NCBI RefSeq assembly: GCF_001436505.1
Contig: NZ_AYYI01000010.1
Coordinates: 1-59,561 of the forward strand
Direction: 5' to 3'
Source: Loigolactobacillus rennini DSM 20253
GTDB lineage: Bacteria; Bacillota; Bacilli; Lactobacillales; Lactobacillaceae
DNA: 59,561 nt
Shown here: positions 9,416-19,132 of the stretch, one piece after another
Layout: each line of letters starts with the position of its first letter
Numbering within the stretch: position 1 is the first letter of the stretch
Notes under the pieces: generated by a model
Told to the model about the DNA's origin: nothing
What the model saw: only the letters and a program-made list of their open reading frames with translations
Database searches by the model: none
Translations under genes and position numbers: made by a program

Positions 9416-11461
9416 TTAATCTAAATTCTGATAATTTTGCGCATGTTGTTTTAAATAAACTGCTAAACCATGATTTTCCGGCCTTTGCCACGCACCTGAA
9501 ACTACCAATTGCTGGGCTTCAATTTGTGCAACTTCTAGGGCACGGTAGTCCGCTACTGGATCCGCAACCTTAAACTCAGGCATTCCCGATTGCTTTTCAC
9601 CTAAAACATCTCCAGGTCCACGCAATTCTAAATCCTTTTGTGCAACTTGGAACCCATCAGTGGTTGCAACCATGGTTTTCATCCGTTCAATGCCATTTTG
9701 ATTTTTAGGGTCAGCAACTAAAATGCAAAAAGAAGCTGCATGTCCCCGGCCAATTCGACCGCGCAATTGGTGCAGTTGTGATAAGCCAAAGCGATCGGCG
9801 TCAAAAATCAACATGGCAGCAGCGTTAGGAACGTCAACACCGACTTCAATAACCGTCGTTGTTACCAACACTTGAAATTGATTAGCTTTAAAATCTTGCA
9901 TGGTTTGCTCTTTTTCTTCATTTTTCATCTGTCCGTGTAACAGTCCCACTTGATAAGTTGGGGTGAAGGCTGCTTGCATTTTTTCAAAGATTGCCTGCGC
10001 ATTTTTCAAATCCATGCTTTCTGATTCTTCAATCAACGGTGTCACAATGTAAGCTTGCCGTCCTTGTGCTAACTCTTTTTGAATAAAGGCCAATGCGTTA
10101 GGAACTTGGTTGCTGCGGATCCAGCTGGTTTTAATTGGAATTCGCCCAGCTGGCAACTCATCAATCGTTGAAACATCCATTTCGCCAAAAGCAGTAATCG
10201 CCAGTGTCCGCGGAATAGGGGTGGCGGTCATCGCTAAAATATCCGGTTGATAACCTTTTTCTCGCAAAATTCGGCGTTGATTAACGCCAAATCGGTGTTG
10301 TTCATCGGTAATTGCTAAACCTAAATTAGCAAAATCAACGCCTGTTTGGATTAAGGCGTGCGTCCCAATTAACATATCAATTTGACCGGCTGCCAAATCT
10401 GCCAACAGCTGTTTCCGGGTTTTTCCTTTAACCGCACCCGTTAACAAACCAATCTTAACATCAAAATCCGCAAAAACACGTTGTAAATTTTTATAATGTT
10501 GCTGTGCCAAAATTTCAGTAGGTGCCATCAAGGCCACTTGGTAACCTGCTGTAATGGCAGCGTACATCACAATCGCAGCCACGATGGTTTTACCACTGCC
10601 AACATCCCCCTGCAGCAAACGGTTCATGTGATAGGGACTTTTTAGATCGCGGCAAATTTCATTGACAACACGTTTTTGTGCGTGTGTCAGTTCAAACGGT
10701 AACGTTTGAATGAATTGACGTAGCTGCTGATTATCGTAATGTACTTTAACGCCTTGTTCCGGCGCTTGCTCCCTTTTTTTAAGTAGTTGTAATGCCATTT
10801 GAAACAAAAAGAATTCTTCAAAAATTGCGGTGCGCCGCGCCGCTTTTGCTTCAGTTTGCGTCTTTGGAAAATGCATACCGTGAATCATCGCACGTTCAGA
10901 CATTAACCGATACTTTTGCTGTAAAGTAGCTGGCAAAACATCCGTAATCTGTGTTGCATAAGCTTGGTATGCTGCACGGATCAATTTAACTAATGTAGTT
11001 TGGCGAATCCGCTTAGAAGCACTATAAATCGATGCAAATTGGGGACTAGCTTCATTTTTCACCGCTAATACTTTCATCCCAGTCAAACTTTTACGCTTTG
11101 CATCCCACTTCCCATAAATGGCCACTTCAGTACCAGTTTCAAATTTATCTTTCAGCCAAGGCTGATTGAAAAAAGTGACGATAATGGCAGCATGATCAAT
11201 TAATAACCGTACGTTTAACCGATTACGCCCGCGGCCAAAGCGACTGACAATTGGGGGTGCGATGACAACGCCCTTTAACGTGACTTTCTCCTGATCATTG
11301 ATTTCATTTAGCGCTTTAACCTTTAAATCTTCATAGCGAAACGGAAAATAATGTAACAGATCATCAATGGTCACAATTTTTAATTCTTTTAGTGCCTGTT
11401 CTTTTTTAGGGCCAACCCCAGCCAATACCGTTACCGGATCCGTTAAGTGTTTAGTTGTCAT
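9416..11461 (-). CDS. recG: ATP-dependent DNA helicase RecG
   Basis: Branch-migration helicase that regresses stalled forks and processes recombination intermediates. It has an N-terminal wedge/OB domain (to about 160), Walker A GDVGSGKT, the DEQHRFG box, and C-terminal helicase motifs including QLRGRIGRG. I start it at the ATG at 11461 (681 residues) with a GGTGGTG ribosome site just upstream; an in-frame TTG lies 18 bp further up. It follows fakA after a 169-bp gap containing a hairpin. Confidence 0.97.
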   Translation of the reverse strand: MTTKHLTDPVTVLAGVGPKKEQALKELKIVTIDDLLHYFPFRYEDLKVKALNEINDQEKVTLKGVVIAPPIVSRFGRGRNRLNVRLLIDHAAIIVTFFNQPWLKDKFETGTEVAIYGKWDAKRKSLTGMKVLAVKNEASPQFASIYSASKRIRQTTLVKLIRAAYQAYATQITDVLPATLQQKYRLMSERAMIHGMHFPKTQTEAKAARRTAIFEEFFLFQMALQLLKKREQAPEQGVKVHYDNQQLRQFIQTLPFELTHAQKRVVNEICRDLKSPYHMNRLLQGDVGSGKTIVAAIVMYAAITAGYQVALMAPTEILAQQHYKNLQRVFADFDVKIGLLTGAVKGKTRKQLLADLAAGQIDMLIGTHALIQTGVDFANLGLAITDEQHRFGVNQRRILREKGYQPDILAMTATPIPRTLAITAFGEMDVSTIDELPAGRIPIKTSWIRSNQVPNALAFIQKELAQGRQAYIVTPLIEESESMDLKNAQAIFEKMQAAFTPTYQVGLLHGQMKNEEKEQTMQDFKANQFQVLVTTTVIEVGVDVPNAAAMLIFDADRFGLSQLHQLRGRIGRGHAASFCILVADPKNQNGIERMKTMVATTDGFQVAQKDLELRGPGDVLGEKQSGMPEFKVADPVADYRALEVAQIEAQQLVVSGAWQRPENHGLAVYLKQHAQNYQNLD

Positions 11462-11498
11462 CTTATCACCACCCTTCAACTACCTGGTTGCATGAGAT

Positions 11499-11541
11499 AG
11501 AGGCTGTGATAAAAGTAGTCATTTTTCACAGCCTCTTTTTT
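11499..11541. terminator. Hairpin between fakA and recG
   Basis: AGAGGCTGTGA (11499-11509) pairs with TCACAGCCTCT (11526-11536). The T-run follows only on the plus strand, while all flanking genes are on the minus strand, so its use as a terminator of fakA is uncertain; it may act as an imperfect terminator or mRNA end stabiliser. Confidence 0.45.
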
Positions 11542-11630
11542 ACTTTTGACCATTATTCGAAAACGGGTTTCACCAGATAGCCATTCGTACGGATAACGGC
11601 CTAATGTCACAATTTCTTAATCAATCATCA

Positions 11631-13295
11631 TTATTCAACCGAAACTAAGTACGGGTAAACCGGCTGATCACCATCATGTAGTTCCACTTCGATCTCATCA
11701 TCTAAACCTTCAACTACTTTAGCAATGGCCTCAGCTTCTTTATGACTGCCACCTTCACCAATCATAATCGTCACAATTTCGCTATCCGCTTCTAACATTG
11801 CTTTGATCATATCAATGGTGGCTTGCTTACGCTTAGCAGCTGTCACTTTAATCTTACCATCAACGATGCCCATAAACTGGTCCTTCTTGATCGCTAGGCC
11901 GTCCACTGTTGTGTCCCGAATGGCTTGGGTCACTTGTCCGCTGACAACATCCGCTAAACCAGCCGTCATCTGCTTTTGATTATCCGCTAAGGAATGGTCT
12001 GGATTAAATGATAATAGTGCCGTCATCCCTTGAGAAATGGTTTTACTTGGGACAATGGCTACTGGCACTGATGCCACTTTAGCCGCTTCCTGGGCAGCCA
12101 GAATAATATTGCCATTGTTAGGTAAAATAATCACTTGCTTTGCGTTCACTTTTTTGATGGCATCCACAATGTCTTGTGTACTTGGATTCATGGTTTGTCC
12201 ACCATTTAACACGGATGTCACGCCTAAGCTCTTAAACAGTTTGGTAATCCCTTTACCTGACGCAATTGCAACGATGCCTAGTTCAACCGGTTCCTGTGTT
12301 TCAGTTGTCTGGTCATTTTCTAAAATCGTTTCATGCTGTAAACGCATATTGTCAATTTTAATTTTTAGCATGGCACCAAACTGGCGGCCATACGCAAAAA
12401 CAGCCCCTGGATGTTCCGTATGCACATGAACTTTAACCACTTCATCATCATTAACCACCAATAATGAATCACCTAATTCAGCTAAGTGATTGCGGAATGG
12501 TACGTAATCAAAAGTAGCAGTTGCTCCTGCTTTGCCTAAACCAACCATCATTTCAGTACAATAACCATGGGCAATGTCTTCGGTTGCTAGCTGACTTTGA
12601 ACACTTTGGTGATGCATTGCATTAACCATTTCGTCCATTTCCCGTTCGCTAGGCGTGTAAGTATCTTGGTCAGAAACATCACCAGATAAACCTTCAAGAA
12701 AGCCTTCATAAATGAAAACTAAGCCTTGTCCACCGGAATCGACAACGCCCACTTCTTTTAAGACAGGCAACAAGTTAGGTGTGTCTGCCAGTGCTTTCTT
12801 AGCAGCAGCAACCACTGCTTGCATGATAACAACTGCGTCATCGGTTTGTTTGATCTGCTTATTAGCTGCCCGGGCCGCTTCCCGCGCAACCGTTAAAATG
12901 GTACCTTCAACAGGTTTCATCACTGCTTTATAAGCCGTTTCAACCCCATTCATCAACGCTGCGGTTAAATCACGGGCGGTTAAATTTGGCTTGCCAGCAA
13001 CACTGCTGGCAAATCCGCGGAATAATTGTGATGTGATCACACCAGAATTACCGCGAGCACCCATCAACAAACCTTTAGCCAATGCCTGTGCCAATTCACC
13101 GATGTTATCGGCATCAGCTTCGTTAACTGCTTTGGCCCCGCTGCCAAATGATAAACTCATATTAGTGCCAGTATCACCATCTGGAACTGGAAAAACATTT
13201 AATGAATTGACAAATTCAGCATTTTTAGCCAAGCGATGGGCGCCTACCCGCACCATATCTTGAAATTTTGCTGCTGTTATTTCTGTTACTTCCAA
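11631..13295 (-). CDS. fakA: Fatty acid kinase subunit FakA (YloV, DAK phosphatase domain)
   Basis: ATP-binding subunit that phosphorylates fatty acids held by FakB/DegV proteins, feeding PlsX/PlsY. The N-terminal DhaL-type domain has VFPVPDGDTGTNM with the metal-binding aspartates, and the C-terminal half is the EDD-like domain. The start is a TTG at 13295 with a perfect AGGAGG 7 nt upstream, giving EVTEITAAKFQDMV as in relatives (554 residues); the longer reading has no ribosome site. It sits between asp23 and recG-plsX, linked in both order and pathway. Confidence 0.95.
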   Translation of the reverse strand: MEVTEITAAKFQDMVRVGAHRLAKNAEFVNSLNVFPVPDGDTGTNMSLSFGSGAKAVNEADADNIGELAQALAKGLLMGARGNSGVITSQLFRGFASSVAGKPNLTARDLTAALMNGVETAYKAVMKPVEGTILTVAREAARAANKQIKQTDDAVVIMQAVVAAAKKALADTPNLLPVLKEVGVVDSGGQGLVFIYEGFLEGLSGDVSDQDTYTPSEREMDEMVNAMHHQSVQSQLATEDIAHGYCTEMMVGLGKAGATATFDYVPFRNHLAELGDSLLVVNDDEVVKVHVHTEHPGAVFAYGRQFGAMLKIKIDNMRLQHETILENDQTTETQEPVELGIVAIASGKGITKLFKSLGVTSVLNGGQTMNPSTQDIVDAIKKVNAKQVIILPNNGNIILAAQEAAKVASVPVAIVPSKTISQGMTALLSFNPDHSLADNQKQMTAGLADVVSGQVTQAIRDTTVDGLAIKKDQFMGIVDGKIKVTAAKRKQATIDMIKAMLEADSEIVTIMIGEGGSHKEAEAIAKVVEGLDDEIEVELHDGDQPVYPYLVSVE

Positions 13296-13435
13296 AACTA
13301 ATCCTCCTCTGCCGTTTTGCTGCGTTAAAACGAGCAAAACCAGCGGGACACTTGAGTATCCGCATTAAATCATTTACGTTATTTTACAATTAAATTATGG
13401 GCTAGATCTGCTAACTTATTAGCGCCGTCAATTGA

Positions 13436-13798
13436 CTAATCCGCCAACACCCGGACACCTTGTACAAAAACATTAACTGAGTTAGCCGTCACACCTAGCA
13501 TTGTTTTTAAATTATATTTTACTTTTGATTGCACGTTGCGGCAAACTTCAGAAATTTTAGTGCCGTAGCCGACAATAATATAAACATCAATGGCAACACC
13601 ATTTTCTTCTTGCCGAACTACCACACCGCGTGAATAATTTTCTTTCCGCAAAATATCGTTTAAATTATCGCGGATTTGATTTTTACTTGCCATTCCGATA
13701 ATTCCATAGACATCTGTTGCAGCACCGCCAACCACTGTTGCAATTACTGCATTGGCAATATCGATTGTCCCATATTGGGTTTTAATGTGCACAGCCAT
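13436..13798 (-). CDS. Asp23/Gls24 family envelope stress protein (YloU)
   Basis: Small alkaline-shock-like protein of 120 residues, conserved next to fakA in Firmicutes. The fold segment GTIDIANAVIATVVGGAATDVYG is typical. AGGAGG precedes the ATG. Its function is not well established. It is the first gene of the asp23-fakA transcript and has an extended -10 promoter. A second, longer Asp23-family gene lies at 34142-34588. Confidence 0.93.
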   Translation of the reverse strand: MAVHIKTQYGTIDIANAVIATVVGGAATDVYGIIGMASKNQIRDNLNDILRKENYSRGVVVRQEENGVAIDVYIIVGYGTKISEVCRNVQSKVKYNLKTMLGVTANSVNVFVQGVRVLAD

Positions 13799-13859
13799 TA
13801 AAAGAACCTCCTAATTTAGCTTAAACAATTGGGGTACGAATTAAAAACTTCTACACGTC

Positions 13860-13887
13860 ATTTTATCATAGCCGCCAATCATTGCAA
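13860..13887 (-). promoter_or_regulatory. Promoter of asp23-fakA
   Basis: Minus strand TTGCAA (13882-13887), 16-bp spacer, TAAAAT (13860-13865) with TG one base upstream (extended -10). It is 62 bp before the asp23 start. The rest of the 356-bp divergent gap (13799-14154) holds only this and the rpmB promoter as far as I can see. Confidence 0.65.
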
Positions 13888-14070
13888 AATTATCCTAGTC
13901 CAAAGGCAAGTATTGGCAGGTAGCGTCTCCCCGCATAGTTAAAGTTAATCTTAATTCAATTCACCATGGTAAGCAACTTTATCCCATGACAGCACTTAAA
14001 TACTTTGAATGCTGACTAAATTAAACAAGCAAACTAACCCTGTCAAGCAAAACTACTTGAAAGAAAAGTG

Positions 14071-14099
14071 TTGCAATCATAGGCAGGATATGCTAAATT
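14071..14099 (+). promoter_or_regulatory. Promoter of rpmB
   Basis: TTGCAA (14071-14076), 17-bp spacer, TAAATT (14094-14099) preceded by TGC. It lies 55 bp upstream of the rpmB start. Confidence 0.7.
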
Positions 14100-14154
14100 T
14101 AATCAGGTAGTCTTTAACGTGTCACATGTGATCATGCTTAAGGGAGGATTAGAT

Positions 14155-14340
14155 ATGGCTAAAGATTTCATTACCGGCAAAGGCACACAGTTTGGTAACC
14201 GGCGTTCACACGCTTTAAACCACAGCCGCCGTAGCTGGAAAGCCAACTTGCAAAAAGTACGTATTTTAGTTGATGGCAAGCCAAAACGCGTTTGGGTTTC
14301 TGCACGGACGTTAAAATCCGGTAAAGTTACTCGCGTTTAA
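14155..14340 (+). CDS. rpmB: 50S ribosomal protein L28
   Basis: Large-subunit ribosomal protein, 61 residues, highly basic. It starts [20 protein letters not shown], the normal L28 N-terminus; AGGGAGG precedes this ATG, so the in-frame ATG 36 bp upstream is not used. It is transcribed alone, divergent from asp23 and convergent with thiN, with its own promoter and terminator. It lacks the CxxC zinc pairs of some L28 forms, so it is the zinc-free type. Confidence 0.98.
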   Translation: MAKDFITGKGTQFGNRRSHALNHSRRSWKANLQKVRILVDGKPKRVWVSARTLKSGKVTRV

Positions 14341-14350
14341 TGGTTAAAAT

Positions 14351-14386
14351 AAAAAAGCAGTCAGGAACTTTCCTGACTGCTTTTTT
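14351..14386 (+). terminator. Terminator of rpmB
   Basis: Perfect stem AAAGCAGTCAGGA / TCCTGACTGCTTT with loop ACTT followed by a T-run. The A-run on the other side means it may also serve the thiN transcript coming from the right. Confidence 0.9.
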
Positions 14387-14402
14387 AATCGCCAATTAAC
14401 GA

Positions 14403-15047
14403 TTAATCTTTACTTTGAATCACCGCAACCACACCACTTTTAAAGCTAAAAGTGGCGCTTTTTTTTATAAATTCATTGCTAGCATACATCATCGGGTGCA
14501 CATCATTACGCTGGGTTAAATGATATTTTGTATCGTACAATGTCAAGCCGGTTACTGCCGTTAACGGACCAAACGCAAGGTAAGGCTTATCCGGCTCCTT
14601 CACGATTGTATGGGTGCCAGGTAAAAATAACCGTAAACTGTTTTGCCGATCCACTAACCGTACACGCTCACAATAAGGTAAAAACCGCGGTTGCAACAAC
14701 ATGTATAGATTATCCAAGAAATGATCCAAGCGACCGCCAGTAGCGCCAAAAATAGTCACCCGGGTCGCTTTAAACTCGGTTAATGCTAACTGCAACGCCA
14801 TTTCCGTATCCGTTTCATCTTTATCTGCAACAGCATACCGAATATCTTTAACCTGCGCTTGCAAAGTCGCTAATTCAGCTTTTGAAAGTGAATCAAAGTC
14901 ACCAACAGCTAACTGCGGTGTAATTCCAATCCGCAACAAACGCAGCGCACCCCGGTCTGCCGCAATCCACGGTACCTGCGTTTGCTCTGCTAAATTAAGC
15001 GGCCAGCGGGAAACTGGCCCGCCCACTAATAAATTAAATTCAGTCAT
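14403..15047 (-). CDS. thiN: Thiamine pyrophosphokinase
   Basis: Converts thiamine to thiamine diphosphate using ATP. The 214 residues show ADRGALRLL, VGDFDSL, the metal-binding DKDETDTEMAL and GATGGRLDH, all typical of the family. It overlaps rpe by 8 bp and is the last gene of the long coaBC-to-thiN block. The rsgA-rpe-thiN order is conserved in Firmicutes. Confidence 0.96.
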   Translation of the reverse strand: MTEFNLLVGGPVSRWPLNLAEQTQVPWIAADRGALRLLRIGITPQLAVGDFDSLSKAELATLQAQVKDIRYAVADKDETDTEMALQLALTEFKATRVTIFGATGGRLDHFLDNLYMLLQPRFLPYCERVRLVDRQNSLRLFLPGTHTIVKEPDKPYLAFGPLTAVTGLTLYDTKYHLTQRNDVHPMMYASNEFIKKSATFSFKSGVVAVIQSKD

Positions 15048-15699
15048 GAACAGCAGCTAAATTACGCAGAGTTTGAATTTGTTTAGCAGGGTCTGCGGCA
15101 CCATAAACATAAGAACCTGCGACAAAAACATCTGCGCCTGCTTGTGCACAGCTTTGCACTGTTTGATCACTGACACCACCATCAACTTCAATTTCAAAAT
15201 GATAATCATTGGTTTGCCGTAACTGATCTAACCGTTTAACTTTACCCAACATTGCTGGCAAAAATTTCTGGCCACCAAAACCTGGGTTAACAGTCATTAC
15301 TAAAACTTGATCGACCAAAGGTAATACCGGTTTGATTTGTTCCAAAGGTGTCCCCGGATTTAAAACCACACTGGCCTTGATGCCTGCTGCTTTAACCAAT
15401 TGTAATGCCCGATGGATGTGCGGTGTGCTTTCTACATGTAAAGTTAAAATATCCGCACCTGCTTGTGCAAATTGCGTCACAAAACGCTCTGGTTCTGTAA
15501 CCATCAAATGACAATCCAACACTAACTTAGTAACCGGGCGCAAAGCAGCGACCATCCCAGGGCCAAAGGTAATGTTAGGAACAAATTGACCATCCATAAT
15601 ATCAATGTGCAAATAATCCGCGCCACCTTTTTCAACAATCTGGACGTCACGGGCTAAATTAGCAAAATCTGCACTTAAAATTGAAGGTGCAATCTTCAT
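15040..15699 (-). CDS. rpe: Ribulose-phosphate 3-epimerase
   Basis: Interconverts ribulose-5-phosphate and xylulose-5-phosphate in the pentose phosphate pathway. The 219 residues form a TIM barrel with APSILSADFANL, HIDIMDGQFVPNI, VMTVNPGFGGQKF and EVDGGV, including the catalytic Asp and metal His residues. It starts 2 bp after the rsgA stop. Confidence 0.98.
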   Translation of the reverse strand: MKIAPSILSADFANLARDVQIVEKGGADYLHIDIMDGQFVPNITFGPGMVAALRPVTKLVLDCHLMVTEPERFVTQFAQAGADILTLHVESTPHIHRALQLVKAAGIKASVVLNPGTPLEQIKPVLPLVDQVLVMTVNPGFGGQKFLPAMLGKVKRLDQLRQTNDYHFEIEVDGGVSDQTVQSCAQAGADVFVAGSYVYGAADPAKQIQTLRNLAAVHD

Positions 15700-15701
15700 G
15701 A

Positions 15702-16610
15702 TTATCTTCCTCGCTTTCTCGTATACCTAGGTTTAGCGGTTTTTCTTTCCGCACGAAATTGTAAATAATTTTGATAACGACTAGTCATAATTTTACCACT
15801 TGCCACCAATTCTTTCACCGCACAACCAGGCTCTTGATCATGCTGGCAAGCCCGAAAACGACAATTTACCGCAGCTTTAACGAATTCAGGAAATAATTGT
15901 GGCAGTTCAGTTAATTCAAATGCAGTGAGACCTAATGAAGAAAAACCAGGCGTGTCCGCCACTAAACCACCAAATAACGGTAATAATTCTACATGGCGTG
16001 TTGTGTGCTTCCCCCGGCTTAGACTAGTGGAAACCGCTGCTGTTATTAACTGCAAATCTGGGTCAATGTGGTTGAGTAACGTTGATTTTCCCACACCAGA
16101 TTGTCCCATGAAAACAGTTAATTGTTGGTTGAAATGTCCAGTTAACTGCTGCACTTGTGCAGCGGCAAACGGCTGAGCGTTAAAAAATACGGGGTAGCCA
16201 ATTTGTGCATAGGCCTGTGCCACTTTTTTTAAATGAGTGAACTGAGTGGTTGTTAATAAATCAGTTTTAGTAAAATAAATCAGCGGTCGAATCTTTTTTT
16301 GTGCTAACGTAATTAAAAAGCGATCTAATAAATTACTCGAAAAATCTGGTTCCACACAAGAAGTGACCACCACAGCTTGATCAACATTCACAACCGGTGG
16401 CCGCACTAACGTATTTTTGCGCGGCAGTAATTTTAATAAATAGCCTTCAGATAAATCACTGCTTTCAAACTCAACGTAATCCCCCACCAAAGGTTTCAGC
16501 CCACGTTTACGAAAATTACCGCGGCCCCGGGTTTGAAAAGTCTGTTGGTCAGCGTAAACGTAATAAAAACCACTTAACGCTTTACGAATCTGACCCGTTA
16601 TAACTGTCAA
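15702..16610 (-). CDS. rsgA: Ribosome small-subunit GTPase RsgA
   Basis: Circularly permuted GTPase that checks late 30S maturation. Order: OB domain, G4 FTKTDL, G1 GQSGVGKSTLLNH, G3 DTPGF, then a zinc motif with Cys-rich CRFRACQHDQEPGC. I use the TTG at 16610 (302 residues) because AGGAGGT lies 6 nt upstream and it starts just after the prkC stop; the longer GTG start at 16649 lies inside prkC with no ribosome site. Confidence 0.95.
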   Translation of the reverse strand: MTVITGQIRKALSGFYYVYADQQTFQTRGRGNFRKRGLKPLVGDYVEFESSDLSEGYLLKLLPRKNTLVRPPVVNVDQAVVVTSCVEPDFSSNLLDRFLITLAQKKIRPLIYFTKTDLLTTTQFTHLKKVAQAYAQIGYPVFFNAQPFAAAQVQQLTGHFNQQLTVFMGQSGVGKSTLLNHIDPDLQLITAAVSTSLSRGKHTTRHVELLPLFGGLVADTPGFSSLGLTAFELTELPQLFPEFVKAAVNCRFRACQHDQEPGCAVKELVASGKIMTSRYQNYLQFRAERKTAKPRYTRKRGR

Positions 16611-16626
16611 ATTTGCACCTCCTGAT

Positions 16627-18384
16627 TTAATCTGCTGCTTCACCTGCACGATTTCCCCGCGAGATTGTCACGGTAATCTTAGCGTCTCTTGCCACTGCTG
16701 TCCCAGCATGGGGCGACTGCTTCATCACCGTTCCTGTTTGAACAGCACCTGAATAATCATACTTTAAATCTAAATTAAAGCCCATGCTATTGGCATACTC
16801 TTCCACACTAGATTGTGGCCAATTAGTCATGTCACGTAAGTTAAAACCATTTGCACCGACACTAACAGTTAAGATTATTTTTTTACCTTTAGGATGCACC
16901 CGTTCACCTGCATCCAAATTTTGTGCCATGATTTCACCAGCACCTAAAGTGTGAGAAATTGCACGGCGTTTCTTAACTTTAAATCCTGCTTGGCGTAATT
17001 GATTTGCCACTGATCGGTAGTAACGGCCAGTGTAATCTTTAACTAAATAGGCTTTTTTACCAGTACTGACGCGCATTTTAACCACAGAATGCCGCTTAAC
17101 TTTTTGTTTAGCTTGTGGTTGGGATCGCACAACACGTCCGGCTTTAACTTCTTCATCCGCCTTTTTCGTTGCAGCACCCACTTTTAAATTAGCATCAATC
17201 AAGGCATTCTCTGCTTGCCGCTGCGTCATGCCACGGACATTGGGCACGGTTACCGGTAAAAGCTGTCTCGCAACAAAAAAGCCGCCACCGACTAACAAAA
17301 ACACAATTAACAAAAATAACGCAGAAAACCGTAACCGAGAACGAACTCGCCGTCGCGGTTTTTGCAGACTAGCAGTTTGATCGCCAGTGTGCGTTGCTGG
17401 CGCTGTCTTAGTTACATTTGTCGCAGCTGATGCCGGACGAACAGCTGCCGAAGCGGGTGCTGCACTGCTGGTATCCGTATATTGCTCTGGCTTTAGTTTT
17501 GGAATTACCTTAGTCGCTTCGTCCGCAATTTTTGATTTGAATTTGGGCTCATTAGCACGTAATGGCGATAGTGCCGTTTTTAAATCATCAGTCATCGCTG
17601 CAACGGATTGATAACGCTCGCTAGGCTCCTTTGCAGTTGCACGTAATACAACGTTTTCCAAGGCTTGCGGAATATTCGGGTCAATGTGCCGGACTGAAGG
17701 GATCTCACTTTGAAAATGCTTTAAAGCGATGCTGACAGCCGTCTCCCCTTCAAATGGCACCTTTCCAGTCAACATTTCGTATAAAATAATCCCTAAAGAA
17801 TAAATATCTGATTGTTTAGTGGCCACACTGCCACGCGCCTGTTCTGGAGACAAATAGTGAACTGAGCCTAACATTGAGTTAGTTTGCGTAATTGAATTTT
17901 CTGATAACGCAACTGCAATGCCAAAATCTGTAATTTTTAAATGACCAGAGGGATCAACTAGAATGTTTTGCGGTTTTAAATCCCGGTGAATAATCCCATG
18001 TGCGTGTGCTTGTTGAACTGCTGCCAAAACTTCCATCATCATTCGAACCACTTCGGCGTAAGGGATCGGGTAATGATCAGCGATATACCGCTTTAAATCA
18101 GTTCCAGAAACATACTCCATCACAATGTATTGCAAGCCGTTGTCTTCCCCGACATCATAAACAACCACAATGTTAGGGTGCACTAACTCTGTTGCCGCCA
18201 ATTCTTCACGCCGAAAACGCCGAATGGTATCTGGATCATTTTGTAAATCTAATCGTAAGACTTTAATCGCCACTTCGCGATTTAAAATTAAGTCTTGCGC
18301 TAAATAAACATTAGCCATACCGCCTTCGCCAATTGAACGAATAATCCGGTAGCGGCCATCTAATTTATACCCTGCCTCCATCAT
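16627..18384 (-). CDS. prkC: Serine/threonine protein kinase PrkC with three PASTA domains
   Basis: Membrane kinase that senses muropeptides or lipid II and phosphorylates cell-wall and division proteins. The kinase domain (about 11-275) has the G-loop GEGGMANVYLA, Lys41, HRDLKPQN at 133-140 and DFG at 153-155. A Thr/Ala-rich linker, a membrane helix at about 354-373 and three extracellular PASTA repeats (about 379-581) follow. It overlaps the phosphatase gene stp by 4 bp, so the antagonistic pair is translationally coupled. Confidence 0.97.
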   Translation of the reverse strand: MMEAGYKLDGRYRIIRSIGEGGMANVYLAQDLILNREVAIKVLRLDLQNDPDTIRRFRREELAATELVHPNIVVVYDVGEDNGLQYIVMEYVSGTDLKRYIADHYPIPYAEVVRMMMEVLAAVQQAHAHGIIHRDLKPQNILVDPSGHLKITDFGIAVALSENSITQTNSMLGSVHYLSPEQARGSVATKQSDIYSLGIILYEMLTGKVPFEGETAVSIALKHFQSEIPSVRHIDPNIPQALENVVLRATAKEPSERYQSVAAMTDDLKTALSPLRANEPKFKSKIADEATKVIPKLKPEQYTDTSSAAPASAAVRPASAATNVTKTAPATHTGDQTASLQKPRRRVRSRLRFSALFLLIVFLLVGGGFFVARQLLPVTVPNVRGMTQRQAENALIDANLKVGAATKKADEEVKAGRVVRSQPQAKQKVKRHSVVKMRVSTGKKAYLVKDYTGRYYRSVANQLRQAGFKVKKRRAISHTLGAGEIMAQNLDAGERVHPKGKKIILTVSVGANGFNLRDMTNWPQSSVEEYANSMGFNLDLKYDYSGAVQTGTVMKQSPHAGTAVARDAKITVTISRGNRAGEAAD

Positions 18385-19127
18385 GACTGGCCGCCTCCAC
18401 GATCTTCATACAATAATAAAGCAGTAATGTTATCCTTACCACCAGCAGCATTAGCCTGATCTACTAAAGCCTGACACTTTTTAGCTAAACTTTTCGGACT
18501 AGCTAAAATGGAACGGATCTGCTCATCGGTTACCATATTGGTTAAACCATCGGAACACAATAAAATGTAGTCACCATGCTGCGAACGGCGAACAACCACA
18601 TCAGCATCCGCCTGTCCCGATACCCCTAATGTTCTGGTAATAATATTTTTCTTAGGGTGGTGTTTAGCTGCTTCAGCACTTAACTGGCCGCGTTTGACCA
18701 GTTCGTTAACTAATGAGTGGTCTTCTGTCAATTGTGTCAGTTGGTTTTGGCGGTACAGGTAAGCCCGGCTGTCACCAATATTTGAAATGATAAATTCATT
18801 TTTGAAGTAAATCGCCGCCACAAAAGTCGTTCCCATCCCGGATAAATCTGGATAACGTTGCGATTTATCCAAAATATGTTCGTTTTCTTTTTGTAGTTCT
18901 GCTACTAGCCAAGAAATAATGGGTTCGACTTTATTAAAGTGCGTCTGCTCAAAATCATGGCCAATATGTAAAACGGCCATGGCAGAGGCCACATCACCAC
19001 CAAGGTGACCCCCCATGCCATCTGCCACAATCGCAAATTGAACGCCAGCCATATTTTGATAGACGCTTACATAGTCTTCGTTGTTTGGCCGCCGGCGGCC
19101 AATATCCGTGCGGTAAGCGAATTTCAT
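18381..19127 (-). CDS. stp: PP2C-type Ser/Thr protein phosphatase Stp (PrpC)
   Basis: Removes phosphates placed by PrkC. The 248 residues carry the PP2C metal motifs RRPNNEDYV, VADGMGGHLGGD, GDSRAYL, and the late SDGLTNMV and GGKDNIT. It lies between rsmB (5 bp) and prkC (4-bp overlap), the standard fmt-rsmB-stp-prkC-rsgA order. Confidence 0.97.
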   Translation of the reverse strand: MKFAYRTDIGRRRPNNEDYVSVYQNMAGVQFAIVADGMGGHLGGDVASAMAVLHIGHDFEQTHFNKVEPIISWLVAELQKENEHILDKSQRYPDLSGMGTTFVAAIYFKNEFIISNIGDSRAYLYRQNQLTQLTEDHSLVNELVKRGQLSAEAAKHHPKKNIITRTLGVSGQADADVVVRRSQHGDYILLCSDGLTNMVTDEQIRSILASPKSLAKKCQALVDQANAAGGKDNITALLLYEDRGGGQS

Positions 19128-19132
19128 TTTTT

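Noticed and set aside
12037-12429. 130-codon plus-strand open frame
   Set aside because: Lies entirely antisense to fakA, has no ribosome site, and its composition is that of a complementary-strand shadow.
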